Shown: piece after piece, positions 13,913 through 23,100 of the stretch
How positions within the stretch are numbered: the stretch's first letter is position 1
Layout: the number at the start of each line of letters is the position of its first letter
Source: Paenarthrobacter sp. DKR-5
Lineage (GTDB): Bacteria > Actinomycetota > Actinomycetes > Actinomycetales > Micrococcaceae
Reading direction: 5' to 3'
DNA length: 64,000 nucleotides
Assembly (NCBI RefSeq): GCF_018531425.1
Contig: NZ_JAHBOI010000001.1
Coordinates: 124,001 to 188,000 of the forward strand
Position numbers and translations under genes: made by a program
The notes under the pieces: generated by a model
What the model was told of the DNA's origin: nothing
Database searches by the model: none
The model's input: only the letters and a program-made list of their open reading frames with translations

Positions 13913-14398
13913 ATGGGACCTGCACCCGAGGGGCTCAGTGGCCGCGAACGTTTCCTCGCGGACGCCCGGGCCCGCGGGGTGGCGGTGCAGCTGGTCAGCC
14001 GGCCGGACGCACGCAGCCTGGCGGAAGCCGCCGACCTGCTGGGCATTGAGCCGGCGGACATCGTCAAGTCCCTGGTGGTCAAGCATCAGGACGGCACTTT
14101 CCTCTTTGCTCTCATCCCGGGAGACCGGCAGATCTCGTGGCCGAAGCTGCGAGCCCTGCTGTCTGTGAACAAGCTCTCCATGCCGCACCAGGACGTGGCG
14201 CTGGAAGCAACCGGCTACGAACGCGGAACCATCACCCCGCTGGGCAGCACGACCCCGTGGCCGGTCTACGCCGACTCCTCGATTGCCGGCCGCCGGATCG
14301 CAATGGGGGCTGGCGAGCATGGCTACAGCGCGTTCGTCGACGCCGACGACCTGGTCCGCGGCCTGGAGGCAACCATCGCTGACATCAGCGACCGCTAA
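13913..14398 (+). CDS. YbaK/EbsC-family aminoacyl-tRNA deacylase
   Basis: 161-aa protein of the YbaK/ProX editing-domain family, which hydrolyses mischarged tRNAs such as Cys-tRNA(Pro). Visible family features are the D-I-V-K-S-L-V-V-K strand near residue 50, FALIPGDRQISWPKL, the G-x-x-x-G-T-I-T-P-L-G-S loop and a terminal IAMGAGEHGYSAFVDADDL segment. It begins 2 nt after the thiolase stop and is followed by a hairpin shared with the convergent rplL. Exact tRNA specificity is unknown. Confidence 0.85.
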   Translation: MGPAPEGLSGRERFLADARARGVAVQLVSRPDARSLAEAADLLGIEPADIVKSLVVKHQDGTFLFALIPGDRQISWPKLRALLSVNKLSMPHQDVALEATGYERGTITPLGSTTPWPVYADSSIAGRRIAMGAGEHGYSAFVDADDLVRGLEATIADISDR

Positions 14399-14450
14399 CG
14401 ACTGCGGCGGCTGGGAACGCTGCGGCGGCCGCGAAGGCTGCGTCCACGCA

Positions 14451-14483
14451 AAAGGCCCCGCACCGCGACGGTGCAGGGCCTTT
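14451..14483. terminator. Bidirectional terminator between the YbaK gene and rplL
   Basis: Inverted repeat AAAGGCCC-c-GCACCG, loop CGA, CGGTGC-a-GGGCCTTT. It lies between two convergent genes with A/T tails on both sides, so it can terminate both transcripts. It closely resembles the rpoC terminator in its GCACCG/CGGTGC core. Confidence 0.85.
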
Positions 14484-14518
14484 CGGCTGGAACAAACCGC
14501 TCAAGCGGCTGCCGGGTG

Positions 14519-14899
14519 TTACTTGAGGGTAACGGTGGCGCCGGCTTCTTCGAGCTGAGCCTTGGCCTTCTCGGCAGCTTCCTTGGTGGCGCCTTCGAGG
14601 ACGGCCTTCGGAGCGCTGTCGACCAGGTCCTTGGCTTCCTTCAGGCCCAGGGAAGTCAGGGCGCGGACTTCCTTGATCACTGCGATCTTCTTGTCGCCGG
14701 CAGCCTCGAGGATGACGTCGAAGTCGGTCTTCTCTTCTTCGGCAGCGGCCTCACCGGCACCGCCGGCCGGGCCGGCGACGGCCACAGCGGCCGCGGTGAC
14801 GTCGAAGGTCTCTTCGAACAGCTTGACGAACTCGGAGAGCTCGATGATGGTCAGTTCCTTGAAAGCTTCAATGAGCTCTTCGTTGCTGAGCTTCGCCAT
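14519..14899 (-). CDS. rplL: 50S ribosomal protein L7/L12
   Basis: Ribosomal stalk protein of 126 aa that recruits translation GTPases. The N-terminal dimerisation domain (residues 1-35), the Ala/Gly hinge (about 38-52) and the C-terminal domain with [30 protein letters not shown] and GATVTLK are intact. The start ATG follows AAGGAAGGA. It lies 60 bp after rplJ and is co-transcribed with it. Confidence 0.98.
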   Translation of the reverse strand: MAKLSNEELIEAFKELTIIELSEFVKLFEETFDVTAAAVAVAGPAGGAGEAAAEEEKTDFDVILEAAGDKKIAVIKEVRALTSLGLKEAKDLVDSAPKAVLEGATKEAAEKAKAQLEEAGATVTLK

Positions 14900-14959
14900 G
14901 ATTGGCGTCCTTCCTTTAGTGGTGCCTGCGCACCGAGAATATGGGGGTGGTGAAGAGGA

Positions 14960-15553
14960 TCAGTTCTCTTCGGTGGCGGCTTCGGCGGCGGGTGCCTCTT
15001 CAGCTGCGGCTTCGGCGGCGGGTGCCTCCTCGGCCTCAGCGGCCTCGGCTGCGGGAGCAGCCTCGCCACCTTCTTCCTCGAGCTTGATGCGCAGGGCATC
15101 GATGGTGCGGGCCAGGGCCGCCATCGGAGCCTTGAGGATGCCGGCGACGCGGGCAAGCTGGTGCTCGCGGGACTCCAGGGCTGCCAGGGCGGCGACCTCG
15201 GAGGCGTCAAGGGACTTGCCCTCGAAGATGCCGGTCTTGATGATCAGCTGCGGGTTGGCCTTTGCGAAGTCCGTGAGGCTCTTGGCTGCTGCAACCGCGT
15301 CACCCTTGATGAACGCGATTGCGGTCGGGCCGGCAAGCTGGTCGTCGAATGCATCGACTCCGGCTTCCTTGGCGGCGATCGCAGTCAGGGAGTTCTTGAC
15401 GACCGAGTACTTGGAGTCCTGGCCGAGTGAACGACGAAGCTCCTTGAGCTTCGCAACGCTAAGCCCGCGGTATTCGGTTAGGACTGCAGCGGTGGATTCC
15501 TTGAAATCGTTGGTGATCTCAGCAACCGCGGCTACCTTTGTTGGCGTTGCCAT
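14960..15553 (-). CDS. rplJ: 50S ribosomal protein L10
   Basis: Stalk base protein that binds 23S rRNA and L7/L12 dimers; 197 aa. The core (residues 1-160) has the standard TEYRGLSVAKLKELRRSL and VVKNSLTAIA segments. The last ~37 residues are an Ala/Glu-rich tail with near repeats of EEAPAAEAA, longer than in many L10 proteins. The ATG follows the strong site GGAAGGAGGG. Upstream lie its own promoter, an L10 leader structure and an attenuator, so expression is probably autoregulated by the L10-L7/L12 complex. Confidence 0.97.
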   Translation of the reverse strand: MATPTKVAAVAEITNDFKESTAAVLTEYRGLSVAKLKELRRSLGQDSKYSVVKNSLTAIAAKEAGVDAFDDQLAGPTAIAFIKGDAVAAAKSLTDFAKANPQLIIKTGIFEGKSLDASEVAALAALESREHQLARVAGILKAPMAALARTIDALRIKLEEEGGEAAPAAEAAEAEEAPAAEAAAEEAPAAEAATEEN

Positions 15554-15599
15554 AACCCTCCTTCCGGGATGAAATGCCGGTCAGTTCGGGTCCGTTCAC

Positions 15600-15628
15600 A
15601 AAAAACGCCCCGCGCAGACGCACGGGGC
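15600..15628 (-). terminator. Attenuator hairpin before rplJ
   Basis: Read on the minus strand, a 9-bp stem GCCCCGTGC/GCGCGGGGC with a 4-nt loop is followed by GTTTTTT. It sits about 50 nt before the rplJ start and just after the L10 leader, where an autoregulatory attenuator is expected. It would also stop read-through from the nar genes upstream. Confidence 0.85.
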
Positions 15629-15667
15629 TTGAGGCTTGTTCCGGATCATCCGGCAAGCAAAAGCTTC

Positions 15668-15764
15668 GTATCACCTGCGCAGGCCGCCCTCTACGGGACT
15701 TTCGGTTGGCACTCCGCGGAACCGATTTTCGGCCTGCGGGCACCAACGACCGACGGTCTTTGGT
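15668..15764 (-). promoter_or_regulatory. Ribosomal protein L10 leader (rplJL autoregulatory RNA)
   Basis: On the minus strand, GCAGGCCG (plus 15730-15737) pairs perfectly with CGGCCTGC (plus 15679-15686). This closes a junction containing a CGGTT/AACCG hairpin and a CCC/GGG hairpin. The segment ends GGCCTGCGCAGGTGATAC, typical of actinobacterial L10 leaders. L10 or the L10-L7/L12 complex is known to bind such leaders and repress its own operon. Boundaries are approximate. Confidence 0.8.
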
Positions 15765-15770
15765 CCTTCA

Positions 15771-15799
15771 AGCGTACGGGATGCGCGGGTGCACTCCAA
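15771..15799 (-). promoter_or_regulatory. Promoter of the rplJ-rplL operon
   Basis: TTGGAG (plus 15794-15799) and TACGCT (plus 15771-15776) are spaced by 17 nt, a good housekeeping-sigma promoter. The expected start near 15764 coincides with the 5' end of the L10 leader. It gives rplJL its own transcription despite the nar operon upstream. Confidence 0.75.
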
Positions 15800-15819
15800 A
15801 TCGGGTGCCCGGAGCGCTC

Positions 15820-17037
15820 TCAGGCGGGTTGCTGCACGTGCCCCCGTGCGCGCCGTCGTCCGATGAGCAGGGCGAAAGCCAGGGCCACGACAGCCGTCCC
15901 CGCCAGGAGCAGGAGACCGATCGCGTAGCTGTGCTCAGCCGCGTTGTAGGTGGCGCCCATGACCAGGGGCGGGAAGTAGCCGCCCAAACCTCCCGCCGCG
16001 CTGACGACGCCAGTGACCGCCCCGACTTTTCCTGCCGGCGAGCCGATCCCCACCCACGCGAAGACACCCCCGGTTCCGAGTCCCAGCGCCGCGGCCATCG
16101 CGAGGAAGGTTGCCCCGGTGGCCACCTCACCGACAGGCTGGAGGTTGACGACGAAAGCCAGTCCCGCCACGGCAGCGAGCGAGAAGGCGACGACCGCCCG
16201 CGGCCCGGTGCGGTCGGCGATGATGCCGCCGACGGGTCGCGCTATCACCGCCGCGAGAGCGAATCCCGCCGTGCGGCTGCCGGCGTCGGCGAGATTGAAA
16301 CCGTAAATGTCGCGCAGGTACGTGGGCAGGTAGGTGCAGAACGAGACGAAGCCGCCGAAGACGACAGCGTACAGGAAGCACATCTGCCACGTCACCGGAA
16401 GTCTCGCCGCTTCGACCAGCTTCGGAACCACAGGTGCCGTGCTGGCCTGGCGGGCCGGGGATTCCCGGAGGAGGAACCAGCAGCCGAGCCCAGCCAGGGC
16501 CAGCAACCCGGCGATGACCAGGTGGGTGGGCACGTAGCCGATCGATTCGACCAGCCGCGGGGTGAGGAAGGCCGAGAGCGCCGTCCCGCCCATGCCCATG
16601 CCGAAGACACCTGTGGCGAAGCCGCGCCTCGGCGCGGCATACCAGGCGCTGACGAACGGAATGCCCACCGCGAAGACAGTGCCTGCTACCCCCAGCAGGA
16701 AGCCGAAGACGAGCAGGAGCCAGAAGGATTTCACGGTGCCGGCCAGCGAGACGAGCAGCACCGGCGGCACCGTCGAAAACAGGATGACCGTGAACATCAC
16801 CCGGCCGCCGAGCTTATCCGTCAGCGCGCCGACGACGATCCGGCCGAGCGAGCCGACCAGCACCGGGGTGGCGACCAGCAGGGAGGTCTGTGCCGCGTTG
16901 AGGGAGAGCTGGCCGGCGTACTTCACGCCCAGCGGCGCGATGATGGTCCAGCCCCAGAAGCCGACGGCCGAGGCCAGGGTCGCCAGGATGAGGTTCCGCC
17001 GGTTGCCCTCCAGCGGGTAGATGAGTGCAGCGGACAT
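15820..17037 (-). CDS. narK: Nitrate/nitrite transporter NarK (MFS)
   Basis: Major facilitator of 405 aa with about 12 membrane spans, moving nitrate in and/or nitrite out. NarK-type segments include WTIIAPLGVKY near residue 30, VFGMGMGGTALSAF in the middle and the glycine-rich VVSAAGGLGGYFPPL near residue 355. The ATG at 17037 is preceded by AGGAGG; a longer open frame upstream overlaps narI and is rejected. It is the last gene of narGHJI-narK, 26 nt after narI, and supplies substrate to the nitrate reductase. Whether it works as symporter, antiporter or both is not visible. Confidence 0.92.
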   Translation of the reverse strand: MSAALIYPLEGNRRNLILATLASAVGFWGWTIIAPLGVKYAGQLSLNAAQTSLLVATPVLVGSLGRIVVGALTDKLGGRVMFTVILFSTVPPVLLVSLAGTVKSFWLLLVFGFLLGVAGTVFAVGIPFVSAWYAAPRRGFATGVFGMGMGGTALSAFLTPRLVESIGYVPTHLVIAGLLALAGLGCWFLLRESPARQASTAPVVPKLVEAARLPVTWQMCFLYAVVFGGFVSFCTYLPTYLRDIYGFNLADAGSRTAGFALAAVIARPVGGIIADRTGPRAVVAFSLAAVAGLAFVVNLQPVGEVATGATFLAMAAALGLGTGGVFAWVGIGSPAGKVGAVTGVVSAAGGLGGYFPPLVMGATYNAAEHSYAIGLLLLAGTAVVALAFALLIGRRRARGHVQQPA

Positions 17038-17063
17038 GGCGGCCTCCTGGGGATGCGGGCGGT

Positions 17064-17822
17064 TCAACGGTCCCGGTCGGCAGTGCCGACTTGGGACCAG
17101 CCGCGCTGGCGGGCGCGGGCACCGGCGACCGGCCGCTCGTCGCGGCTGCGGTAGACGATGTAGGGCCGGAAAAGGTAGTGCAGCGGCGCGGTGAAGGCGT
17201 GAACCAGGCGGGTGAAGGGCCAGAGGGTGAACAATGCCATGCCTACGAGGGTGTGCAGGTGGAACGAGAACGGCGCCTCGGCCATCGCGCCGATGTCGGG
17301 CTGCAGGATGAACAGCGACCGGAACCAGGGGGAAACGGTCTCGCGGTAGTTGTTCTGCGGCGTCTCGGGCGCCCCGATGCTGGCCACGGTCGTCCACAGT
17401 CCGAGGAGGATCGCCGCCGCCAGCACGACGTACATCAGCTTGTCGTTGCGCGTGGTGGCCATGAAGACCGGGCCCGTCCGCCGGCGGCGGTAGATGAGGA
17501 TGGCGAGTCCGCCGAGCGTGCAGATGCCGGCGAGGCTGCCCACGAGCAGCGCGTTGAAATGGTAGATGCCCTGGCTCATGCCCACCGCCTCGGTCCACGC
17601 CATGGGGATGACGAGACCGAAGAAATGACCGGCGATCACGAACAGCAGGCCGAAGTGGAACAGCGGCGAGCCGATCCGCAGCAGCCGGGATTCGTAGAGC
17701 TGCGAGGAGCGCGTGGTCCAGCCGAACTGGTCGTAGCGGTAGCGCCAGATGGAGCCGCCGACCAGCACGGCCACCATCACATAGGGCAGTACTCCCCAGA
17801 GCAGGATGTCGAGCAGCGCCAT
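17064..17822 (-). CDS. narI: Respiratory nitrate reductase gamma subunit (cytochrome b)
   Basis: Membrane anchor of 252 aa that oxidises menaquinol and passes electrons to NarH through two b hemes. The four heme-ligand histidines align with those of E. coli NarI: His56 and His66 in the second span, His190 and His208 in the last. Five transmembrane segments can be drawn. Its ATG overlaps the narJ stop (TGATG), showing translational coupling. Confidence 0.96.
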   Translation of the reverse strand: MALLDILLWGVLPYVMVAVLVGGSIWRYRYDQFGWTTRSSQLYESRLLRIGSPLFHFGLLFVIAGHFFGLVIPMAWTEAVGMSQGIYHFNALLVGSLAGICTLGGLAILIYRRRRTGPVFMATTRNDKLMYVVLAAAILLGLWTTVASIGAPETPQNNYRETVSPWFRSLFILQPDIGAMAEAPFSFHLHTLVGMALFTLWPFTRLVHAFTAPLHYLFRPYIVYRSRDERPVAGARARQRGWSQVGTADRDR

Positions 17823-18457
17823 CAGGAGCCTCCAGTCAGCGGAAGGAGCCGGGGATCGTACGGGTCAAGACCGACGGACTCCCGCGGAGGTCCGTACCCG
17901 GCCAGTTTCATGACCGCGTGGCGGTCCGCCGGGGACGGGCCGGGCAGCACCGAACAGACCGCTTCCACCGCGGCGGCGTAGGGCGAGCCTGCCTCCCCGA
18001 GGGCGAGCCGCAGCAGCTCCAGGCCCGCCCGGTACTGCTGCAGCAGGGCCGTTCCCTTGCCCAGATCCGCCACCGCAGCGAATTCGAGCACCATCGGCAG
18101 GTAGTCGGGAAGCTCCCCGTGGGTGTCGACCAGGAAGCCGCTGTCCCGGTAGGCCTGCTTGAACCCGGCAAGCGCCTCCCCGCGCCGCCGGGTGTCGCCG
18201 TCGGTCCAGTAGCTCAGGTAGAGAGCGTGTTTGCGGGTCAGGTCGAAGGTGTCGACATACCGCCGCTGCAGCCCGGACAGCGGCTCGTTGCCCAGGTGCT
18301 CCAGCAGCGGAAGCAGCGCCCGTCCCTGCCGCCCCGCGCCGCCCGCGGCGGCCTGCCGCAGCAGCGGCACCCGGCCGGGCAGCTGCTCATCCGGATAGGA
18401 CAGGCAGATGGAGGTGACCTGGTAGAAGACCCTCAGGCCCTGGCTGTCACTGGCCAT
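17822..18457 (-). CDS. narJ: Nitrate reductase molybdenum cofactor assembly chaperone
   Basis: Cytoplasmic chaperone of 211 aa required to insert the molybdenum cofactor into NarG before membrane assembly. It is of the TorD/NarJ all-helical family, recognised from SYPDEQLPGRVP near residue 18, YVDTFDLTRKHALYLSYWTDGDTRRRGEAL-type sequence around 62-90 and ELPDYLPMVLEF. It overlaps narH by 11 nt and narI by 1 nt. Confidence 0.94.
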   Translation of the reverse strand: MASDSQGLRVFYQVTSICLSYPDEQLPGRVPLLRQAAAGGAGRQGRALLPLLEHLGNEPLSGLQRRYVDTFDLTRKHALYLSYWTDGDTRRRGEALAGFKQAYRDSGFLVDTHGELPDYLPMVLEFAAVADLGKGTALLQQYRAGLELLRLALGEAGSPYAAAVEAVCSVLPGPSPADRHAVMKLAGYGPPRESVGLDPYDPRLLPLTGGS

Positions 18458-20141
18458 CGCCCTCGGTGTCCTTCCGCCCGGGGTCTGAAGGCTTTTCCGG
18501 GAAGAGTCCCTCGGGCACGCCCTCGCCGTCCCAGTTCAGCAGGTTCACGCGCCCCTGCAGCCTGCCCGGTTGCGCGAAGTCTTCCGTGGTCTGCCGCTGT
18601 TTGAGGGCGTGGAAGGTCTCCACTGCCACCGGCGTCGGCCGGCCGCTGGCTTCGCCGAAGGCTCCCGACGGGTACATGCCCGGGCCTTCCTCGAAGTTCA
18701 GCGAACAGCCCAGCTCCTCGAGATCGTGGGCCTGTTCCACGTGTGCTTTGGGGATCACGTAGCGTTCCTCGTATTTCGCAATCGCCATCAGGCGGTACAT
18801 GGCGTACAGGGACTCGCCGTCCATGCCCACGGAGGCGGCAATGGCGTCGTCGGGGTCGTTGCCCAAGGTGATTCCGCGCAGGTAGGCACGCATCGCGGCC
18901 AGCTTGCGCAGCACGTCGGTGACGACGGCGGTGTCGCCCGCCGTGAACAGCTCGGCCAGGTACTCAACCGGGATGCGCAGCGCCTCGATGGCACCGAACA
19001 GGTTGCCGCGGTCTTCTGCGTCGTGGCCCTGTTCCCGGAGCAGGTCCACCACCGGGGAGAGCGGGGGGACGTACCAGACCATCGGCATGGTGCGGTACTC
19101 CGGATGCAGCGGCAGCGCCACCCGGTACACCTTCGCCAGGGCGTAGACCGGCGAGCGCCGGGCGGCATCCATCCAGTCCTCCGGGATGCCCTGCTCCCGG
19201 GCGCCGGCGATCACGTCCGGGTCGTTCGGGTCCAGGAGCAGGTCCAGCTGGGCCTCGTACAGCTCGCGCGGGTCGGCCCGGGACGCGGCGGCGGTGACGG
19301 CGTCGGCGTCGTAGAGGAACAACCCGAGATAGCGCAGCCGGCCCACGCAGGTCTCCGAGCACACGGTGGGCAGGCCGATTTCCACCCGCGGGTAGCAGAA
19401 GGTGCACTTCTCCGCCTTGCCCGTCTTGTGGTTGAAGTAGATCTTCTTGTACGGGCAGCCCGTGACGCACTGGCGCCACCCGCGGCACCGGTCCTGGTCC
19501 ACCAGCACGATGCCGTCTTCCTCGCGTTTGTAGATGGCACCCGAGGGGCAGGACGCCATGCAGGAGGGGTTGAGGCAGTGCTCACAGATCCGCGGCAGAT
19601 AGAACATGAAGGTCTGTTCGAATTCGAACTTGATCCGGTCCTCGGATTCCCGGCGCACCTTCTCCACCAGCGGGTCGAGATGGCCCAGCTCGGCCGTGCC
19701 GCCAAGGTCGTCGTCCCAGTTCGCGGACCAGGTGATCTTGGTGTCCTTGCCCGTGATCAGCGATTTGGGCCGTGCCACGGGGAAATCGTTGCCAAGCGGA
19801 GCCTGGACGAGGTTCTGGTAGTCGTAGGTCCACGGTTCGTAGTAGTCCTTGAGTTCGGGCTGGACCGGGCTGGCGAAGATGCCCAGCAGCTTCCGGACGC
19901 GGCCGCCCGCCTTGAGCTTGAGCCGGCCGCGCTTGTTCAGCTCCCAGCCGCCGCGCCACTGCTCCTGGTCCTCGTACCGGCGCGGGTAGCCCTGCCCCGG
20001 ACGCGTCTCCACGTTGTTGAACCAGACATATTCGACGCCGGCCCGGTTGGTCCAGGCCTGTTTGCAGGTGACCGAGCAGGTGTGGCACCCGATGCACTTG
20101 TCCAGGTTCATCACCATGCCCATTTGTGCCATGACGCGCAT
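18447..20141 (-). CDS. narH: Respiratory nitrate reductase beta subunit (iron-sulfur)
   Basis: Electron-transfer subunit of 564 aa. The first ferredoxin-like cluster motif is Cys16, Cys19, Cys22 and Cys26, identical in position to E. coli NarH. Further clusters use CEHCLNPSCMASCPSG, CRGWRQCVTGCPYKK and CTFCYPR...CSETCVGR. The Trp in the CRGWRQC motif marks the 3Fe-4S cluster. The ATG overlaps the narG stop (TGATG) and follows AGGAGG. A longer open frame upstream lies within narG and is a shadow. The C-terminal ~50 residues are charged and poorly conserved. Confidence 0.97.
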   Translation of the reverse strand: MRVMAQMGMVMNLDKCIGCHTCSVTCKQAWTNRAGVEYVWFNNVETRPGQGYPRRYEDQEQWRGGWELNKRGRLKLKAGGRVRKLLGIFASPVQPELKDYYEPWTYDYQNLVQAPLGNDFPVARPKSLITGKDTKITWSANWDDDLGGTAELGHLDPLVEKVRRESEDRIKFEFEQTFMFYLPRICEHCLNPSCMASCPSGAIYKREEDGIVLVDQDRCRGWRQCVTGCPYKKIYFNHKTGKAEKCTFCYPRVEIGLPTVCSETCVGRLRYLGLFLYDADAVTAAASRADPRELYEAQLDLLLDPNDPDVIAGAREQGIPEDWMDAARRSPVYALAKVYRVALPLHPEYRTMPMVWYVPPLSPVVDLLREQGHDAEDRGNLFGAIEALRIPVEYLAELFTAGDTAVVTDVLRKLAAMRAYLRGITLGNDPDDAIAASVGMDGESLYAMYRLMAIAKYEERYVIPKAHVEQAHDLEELGCSLNFEEGPGMYPSGAFGEASGRPTPVAVETFHALKQRQTTEDFAQPGRLQGRVNLLNWDGEGVPEGLFPEKPSDPGRKDTEGDGQ

Positions 20142-23100
20142 CAGTACCGGACCTCCTGCGACCGCTTGCGGACCGTGGAAACCATGTCGCGCTGGTTTCC
20201 GGTGGGACCGAGGTAGTTGAACGCGTAGCTGAGCTGGGCGTATCCGCCCACCAGGTGCGTGGGTTTCACGAGCAGGCGGGTCACCGAGTTGTGAATGCCC
20301 CCGCGGCGGCCCGTGGTCTCCGACTTGGGGACGTCGATGGTGCGCTCCTGCGCGTGGTAGACGTAGGCCACGCCCTCGGGCATCCGGTGGCTGACGATGG
20401 CGCGGGCCACCAGCACCCCGTTGGCGTTCACGCACTCCACCCAGTCGTTGTCCGCGACGCCGATCGCGCCGGCGTCCACCGGGCTCATCCAGAGCGTGGG
20501 CCCGCCGCGGGAAAGCGAGAGCATCAGCAGGTTGTCCTGGTACTCGGAGTGGATCGACCACTTCGAGTGCGGTGTCAGGTACCGGAGCGTGATCTCGGCG
20601 GCGCCGTCCGCGCCGAGGCGGGGCTCCCCGAACAGCCGGTGCATGTCCAGCGGAGGCCGGTAGATCGGCAGCGCCTCGCCGACGTCGCGCAGCCAGTCGT
20701 GGTCCAGGAAGAAATGCATCCGCCCGGTCAGGGTGTGCCAGGGCTTGAGCCGCTCGACGTTGACCGTGAAGGGCGCGTACCGGCGGCCGCCGGTTTCGGA
20801 GCCGGACCATTCGGGCGAGGTGATCACCGGGACCGGCGCCGCCTGTGTCTGGGCGAAGCTGACGCGCTTCTCTTCAGAGCCTTCCGCGAGGTCCGCGAGC
20901 TTGCGTCCGGTGCGCCGTTCCAGTTCACGGAAGCCCTGGACGGCGAGCTCGCCGTTGGTGGTGCCCGAGAAGCTCAGGATGGCCTCGGCCAGCTTGGCGT
21001 CCGTGTCGATGGCGGGCCGGCCGTCCGCGGCGCCGCCGAACATCACGCCGTTGGCGCCGGCCAGCCGGGCGGTCTCGTGGTCCATGCGGTAGGTGACGCC
21101 CTTGACCGTGAACCCGAGCGTGTCCGCGAGCGGGCCGACGGCGGCGAGCTTGTCGGCGATGGCCGTGTAGTCGCGCTCCACCACCGTGAAGACCGGCGCA
21201 TTGCGGCCGGGCTGCAGCGGTGTTGCGCCGTCCCGCCAATCGCGCACCACCCCTCCGGGCTGGGCGGTCTCCCCGGGCGTGTCGTGCTGCAGCGGGACGC
21301 TGACCAGGTCCCGGCGCACCCCCAAATGGGTGCGGGCCTGCCGGGAGAACTCCTCTGCCAGCAGGTGGAAGGTGTCGAAGTCCGTCTTCGCTTCCCACGG
21401 CGGGTCGATGGCGGGGCTGAACGCGTGCACGAAGGGGTGCATGTCGGTCGAGGACAGGTCGTGCTTTTCGTACCAGGTCGCCGCGGGGAACACCAGGTCC
21501 GAGAGCAGGGTGGTCGAGGTCATGCGGAAGTCCGCGGACACCAGCAGGTCCAGCTTTCCCTCGGGCGCCTCGTCGTGCCAGGCGACATCGCGCGGACGGA
21601 TCTCCGAGCCATCCTCCGAGCGCATCACGTTGTTGACGGTCCCCAGCAGGTGCTTGTTGAAGTACTCGCTGCCCTTGGCGGAGGAGCCGAGCAGGTTCGA
21701 GCGCCACAGAATCAGCGTGCGCGGCCAGTTCTCCGGCGCGTCCACGTCCTCCACCGCGGACCTCAGCTGCCCGGACTGGAGTTGTTCGGCGATGTACGCC
21801 GCCGGGTCCGCCGCCCGTCCGCCGTCGACCGCGGCGGCCGCGTCGTCCGCCACTTCCAGCGGGTTGCGGTTGAACTGGGGGTAGAACGGCATCCATCCCA
21901 GCCGGGCCGACTGCGCGATCGTGTCCGCGGTGTGCATCCCCTTCAGATGGCCCTCGGCGAGCGGGGAATTCAGTGCATCGGTGCTGTAGCCGTCGGACCG
22001 CCACTGGTCGGTGTGCATGTACCAGTAGCCGGTGCCGATCATCGTGCGGGGCGGCCGGCTCCAGTCCAGCGCGTTGGCCAGCGACAGCCAGCCGGTCAGG
22101 GGCCTGCACTTTTCCTGCCCGACGTAGTGCGCCCAGCCGCCGCCGTTGCGCCCCATCGCCCCGGTCAGCAGCAGCAGCGAGAGGATTGAGCGGTACGTCG
22201 CGTCGCCGTGGAACCACTGGCAGATGCCGGCGCCCATGATGATCATCGAGCGGCCGCCGGAATCCTCCGAGTTCTTCGCGAATTCGCGGGCGATCCTGAT
22301 GCACTTCGCCGCCGGGACGCTGGTGATCTCCTCCTGCCACGCCGGGGTGTACGGGGTGGCAGGGTCGTCGTACCCGGCCGCCCACTGCCCGGGCAGGCCC
22401 TCCCGGCCGACGCCGTACTGGGCGAGCATGAGATCCAGCACCGTGGTGACCATCCGGCCCGCGACGCGCCGGACCGGGACGCCGCGGCGCAGCACCGAAC
22501 CGGAGCCGTCCGCGGCCTCGAAGCAGGGCAGCAGCACCTCGGCTGACTCGCCGGCTTGCCCGTCCCGGCAGGACAGGGCGGGGACGACGTCGCCCAGGTC
22601 CAGGTTCCATTTGCCCTCCCCCGAGGCGCTGTAGCGGAAACCGAGGGAGCCGTTCGGTACCGCCGGCTGCCCCGTCGCGGAGTCCAGCAGCACCGTCTTC
22701 CAGTCGCTGTCCGGGTCCGTTCCGCCGAGGAGGTCGGCCTCGGTGAGGAACTTTCCCGGGACCAGGCCGAGCCCGTCCGGGTGCTCCTGGAGGGTGACGA
22801 GGAACGGAAGATCCGTGTACCGGCGGGCGAAGTCCTCGAAGAACGGCACGGTCCGGTCCACGTAGCATTCCTTGAGGATGACGTGTCCCATGGCCATGGC
22901 GAGCGCGGCGTCCGTGCCGGCCTGCGCCGGCAGCCAGTCGTCGGCGAACTTGGTGTTGTCCGCGTAGTCCGGGCTCACCGAGACAACCTTCGTGCCCCGG
23001 TACCGCACCTCCGTCATCCAGTGCGCGTCCGGGGTGCGGGTCACCGGCACGTTGGATCCCCACATCATGAGGTAGGTTGCGTCCCACCAGTCGCCGGACT

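Noticed and set aside
17038-17598. 187-residue N-terminal extension of NarK
   Set aside because: It lies within narI in another frame; NarK has a strong AGGAGG site at the internal ATG.
20142-20810. 223-residue N-terminal extension of NarH
   Set aside because: Overlaps narG; NarH proper starts at the TGATG overlap with its first cluster at Cys16.
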